Shown: positions 5,720 to 6,514 of the stretch, piece after piece | How the letters are laid out: the number at the start of each line of letters is the position of its first letter | How positions within the stretch are numbered: position 1 is the first letter of the stretch | Assembly (NCBI GenBank): GCA_900550615.1 | Contig: URSX01000090.1 | Span: 1-6,514 of the forward strand | Source: an uncultured Eubacteriales bacterium | GTDB taxonomy: Bacteria > Bacillota > Clostridia > Oscillospirales > Oscillospiraceae | Direction: 5' to 3' | Length of the DNA: 6,514 bases | Translations under genes and position numbers: made by a program | The notes under the pieces: generated by a model | Seen by the model: only the letters and a program-made list of their open reading frames with translations | Told to the model about the DNA's origin: nothing | The model's database searches: none

Positions 5720-5941
5720 TTATTCGACCTCGATCATTTCCGTGTCTGCCTTGCGCAGGCTCAGCTCATAGCCGCGGACGGTCACTTCCATGGGGTCGCC
5801 CAGAGGGGCTACCTTGCGCACATAGACATCCACACCCTTGGTGATGCCCATGTCCATAATGCGGCGCTTCACGGGGCCTTCGCCGTGGAGCTTCACCACT
5901 TTGGCGGTGCCGCCGATCTTGACATCTTTCAGTGTTTTCAT
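5720..5941 (-). CDS. feoA: FeoA-family SH3-like protein, canonical copy
   Basis: A 73-aa cytoplasmic FeoA, the small SH3-fold partner needed for FeoB-dependent Fe(II) uptake. It follows the family pattern throughout: a Gly-containing opening (KIGGTAKVVKLHG), then VKRRIMDMGITKGVDVYV, the VAPLGDPMEVTVRG stretch and a C-terminal ELSLRKADTEMIEVE. Length is typical. The start ATG 5941 has AGAAGGAGA 7 nt upstream. It lies 15 nt after feoA2 and 260 nt before feoB. Direct contact with the FeoB G domain is proposed for the family but cannot be read from the sequence. Confidence 0.93.
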   Translation of the reverse strand: MKTLKDVKIGGTAKVVKLHGEGPVKRRIMDMGITKGVDVYVRKVAPLGDPMEVTVRGYELSLRKADTEMIEVE

Positions 5942-5956
5942 AGTGATTTCTCCTTC

Positions 5957-6169
5957 TTATATCATTATTTTTCTTGCCATTTCTTCGCTGATAGCCACTC
6001 GGGTCTCCTTCACCTTCACAATGAGGTTGCCGTTCATAGCTGCCACCACAGTGGCGCTTCCCCCGGCCACAAACCCCAGATCCTCCAGATGTTTGCGCAC
6101 CTCCGGGCTGCCACCGATGCGGCGAATCATGTTTTCAGAACCCATATCTGCCAATGCAAGCGGCATCAT
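5957..6169 (-). CDS. Second FeoA-family protein, divergent copy
   Basis: A 70-aa FeoA-domain protein and the first gene of the feo operon. Family features are the N-terminal LALADMGSENMIRRIGG, the central VRKHLEDLGFVAGGSATVV (compare the usual R-L-x-x-L-G-F-x-x-G) and a C-terminal LIVKVKETRVAISEEMARKIMI. It lacks the PLGDP segment seen in the other copy and has MNGN instead, so the two have diverged well beyond a recent duplication. The start is the first of two adjacent ATGs (6167-6169), with GGGAGG 8 nt upstream. Tandem FeoA proteins with one FeoB are common in Clostridia. One may be structural and one regulatory, which is inference. Confidence 0.9.
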   Translation of the reverse strand: MMPLALADMGSENMIRRIGGSPEVRKHLEDLGFVAGGSATVVAAMNGNLIVKVKETRVAISEEMARKIMI

Positions 6170-6197
6170 TTGTTATCCCTCCCAAAGTTTGAGCAAT

Positions 6198-6266
6198 CTA
6201 ACCGTTAAAAGAAAAAGAAAAAGGTTAACCACCTTTAACTGCTGATAGTTTAATATCTTTAACCCC
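6198..6266 (-). promoter_or_regulatory. Cluster of GTTAA/TTAAC words at the feo promoter, candidate iron-regulator operator
   Basis: On the minus strand, GTTAAAG occurs at 6257-6263 and again 24 bp downstream at 6233-6239. These are followed by the perfect palindrome GGTTAACC (6223-6230) and by TTTAACGGTTAG (6198-6209). The words sit across the spacer, just after the -10 box and through the leader, where a repressor would block transcription. Half-sites of GGTTA type recall DtxR/IdeR-class iron regulators more than Fur. The assignment is inference. Confidence 0.4.
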
Positions 6267-6275
6267 ATTTGTCAA
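6247..6275 (-). promoter_or_regulatory. Promoter of the feoA2-feoA1-feoB operon
   Basis: The minus strand reads TTGACA (6270-6275), a 17-nt spacer and TAAACT (6247-6252). The -35 is perfect and the -10 matches 4 of 6. The start would fall near 6240, giving a leader of about 70 nt that includes a pyrimidine-rich tract (6210-6222) and the GGGAGG ribosome binding site. Confidence 0.7.
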
Positions 6276-6341
6276 GCCCTCTGTTCAAAAATTATTAAAA
6301 ATTAGCAGGGTGTCCAAATCTGACGCATGGGGGGCGGAAAT

Positions 6342-6355
6342 CATCGTTAACGATG
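6342..6355. promoter_or_regulatory. Perfect 14-bp palindrome CATCGTTAACGATG
   Basis: The sequence is its own exact reverse complement over 14 bp. It lies about 67 bp upstream of the feo -35 box in a gene-free stretch. Its GTTAAC centre is shared with the GGTTAACC palindrome at 6223-6230. It could be a regulator site for feo or for a gene beyond the right edge. No protein can be named. Confidence 0.35.
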
Positions 6356-6409
6356 TCAAAAAGCCGGGAGGGAGAAAAGTGTAAAGCGGAAAGATGGGGG
6401 TGCATGGGA

Positions 6410-6514
6410 GCGGCCCTTGGGGTCGCCCACCTCACCAGCTACCAAGCTATCCGTAGGGGCGGGGTTCTACCCCGCCCGCGGGAGGGGAAATCGGCGAAGC
6501 GCCGCCAGTGGCGG
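6410..6514. repeat. Run of GC-rich short-loop hairpins, probable dispersed intergenic repeats
   Basis: Four compact hairpins with 3-nt loops follow each other. They are 6410-6416/6420-6426 (7 bp, one G-T pair), 6457-6465/6469-6477 (perfect 9 bp, GGGCGGGGT/ACCCCGCCC), 6492-6496/6500-6504 (CGGCG/CGCCG) and 6502-6506/6510-6514 (CCGCC/GGCGG), the last two overlapping. No coding frame is visible. GC-rich palindromes of this form are, as far as I recall, repeated between genes of gut Oscillospiraceae. The series runs off the window edge. Confidence 0.5.

Larger units (their letters stand above)
6276..6514. other. Gene-free right flank upstream of the feo operon
   Basis: I see no convincing coding frame on either strand here. 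Apart from the 14-bp palindrome and the terminal hairpin run, there is only an AT-rich stretch at 6284-6303 and purine-rich sequence at 6357-6400. This is probably the intergenic space between the feo promoter and a gene beyond the window. Confidence 0.6.

Noticed and set aside
6170..6300. Classical Fur box upstream of feoA
   Set aside because: I found no reasonable match to the GATAATGATTATC pattern. The repeated GTTAA words are of a different type.

Overview
The window looks like a chromosomal segment from a GC-rich anaerobic Firmicute of the Oscillospiraceae type (Flavonifractor/Oscillibacter-like gut Clostridia). The evidence is the FeoB style, the selenium-type yedE cluster, AGGAGG ribosome binding sites, consensus sigma-A promoters and GC-rich palindromes between genes. 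The genus-level placement is inference. Six genes are well supported. No rRNA, tRNA, CRISPR array, transposase or phage gene is visible.

Left half (1-2862): a LysR-family regulator on the minus strand (87-1004) is divergent from a three-gene plus-strand operon. That operon encodes a YedE-family membrane transporter (1197-2306), a TusA/SirA-like (YedF N-terminal type) small protein (2308-2517) and a DUF3343 small protein (2585-2815). This gene set is the one known from selenium-using anaerobes: a putative selenium/sulfur importer plus two small Cys-bearing proteins thought to carry reduced selenium or sulfur. The 192-bp divergent region holds a perfect consensus promoter for the regulator, a good promoter for yedE, and two perfect inverted repeats placed where LysR operators are expected.

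Right half (2967-6275): a minus-strand ferrous iron uptake operon in the order feoA2 (5957-6169), feoA1 (5720-5941), feoB (2967-5459), driven by a recognisable promoter at 6247-6275. FeoB has an unusually large acidic extracytoplasmic insertion of about 110 residues between its first two predicted membrane segments. A 260-bp hairpin-rich spacer separates feoA1 from feoB and contains an approximately 110-bp palindromic element. The selenium and iron operons converge on a shared 18-bp-stem hairpin at 2818-2862.

Right edge (6276-6514): no gene is visible. It holds a perfect 14-bp palindrome and a run of short GC-rich hairpins that look like dispersed intergenic repeats.

The biology is mostly recognisable. 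The parts worth a second look are the LysR operators, the FeoB insertion, the palindromic element inside the feo operon and the repeated GTTAA words at the feo promoter.
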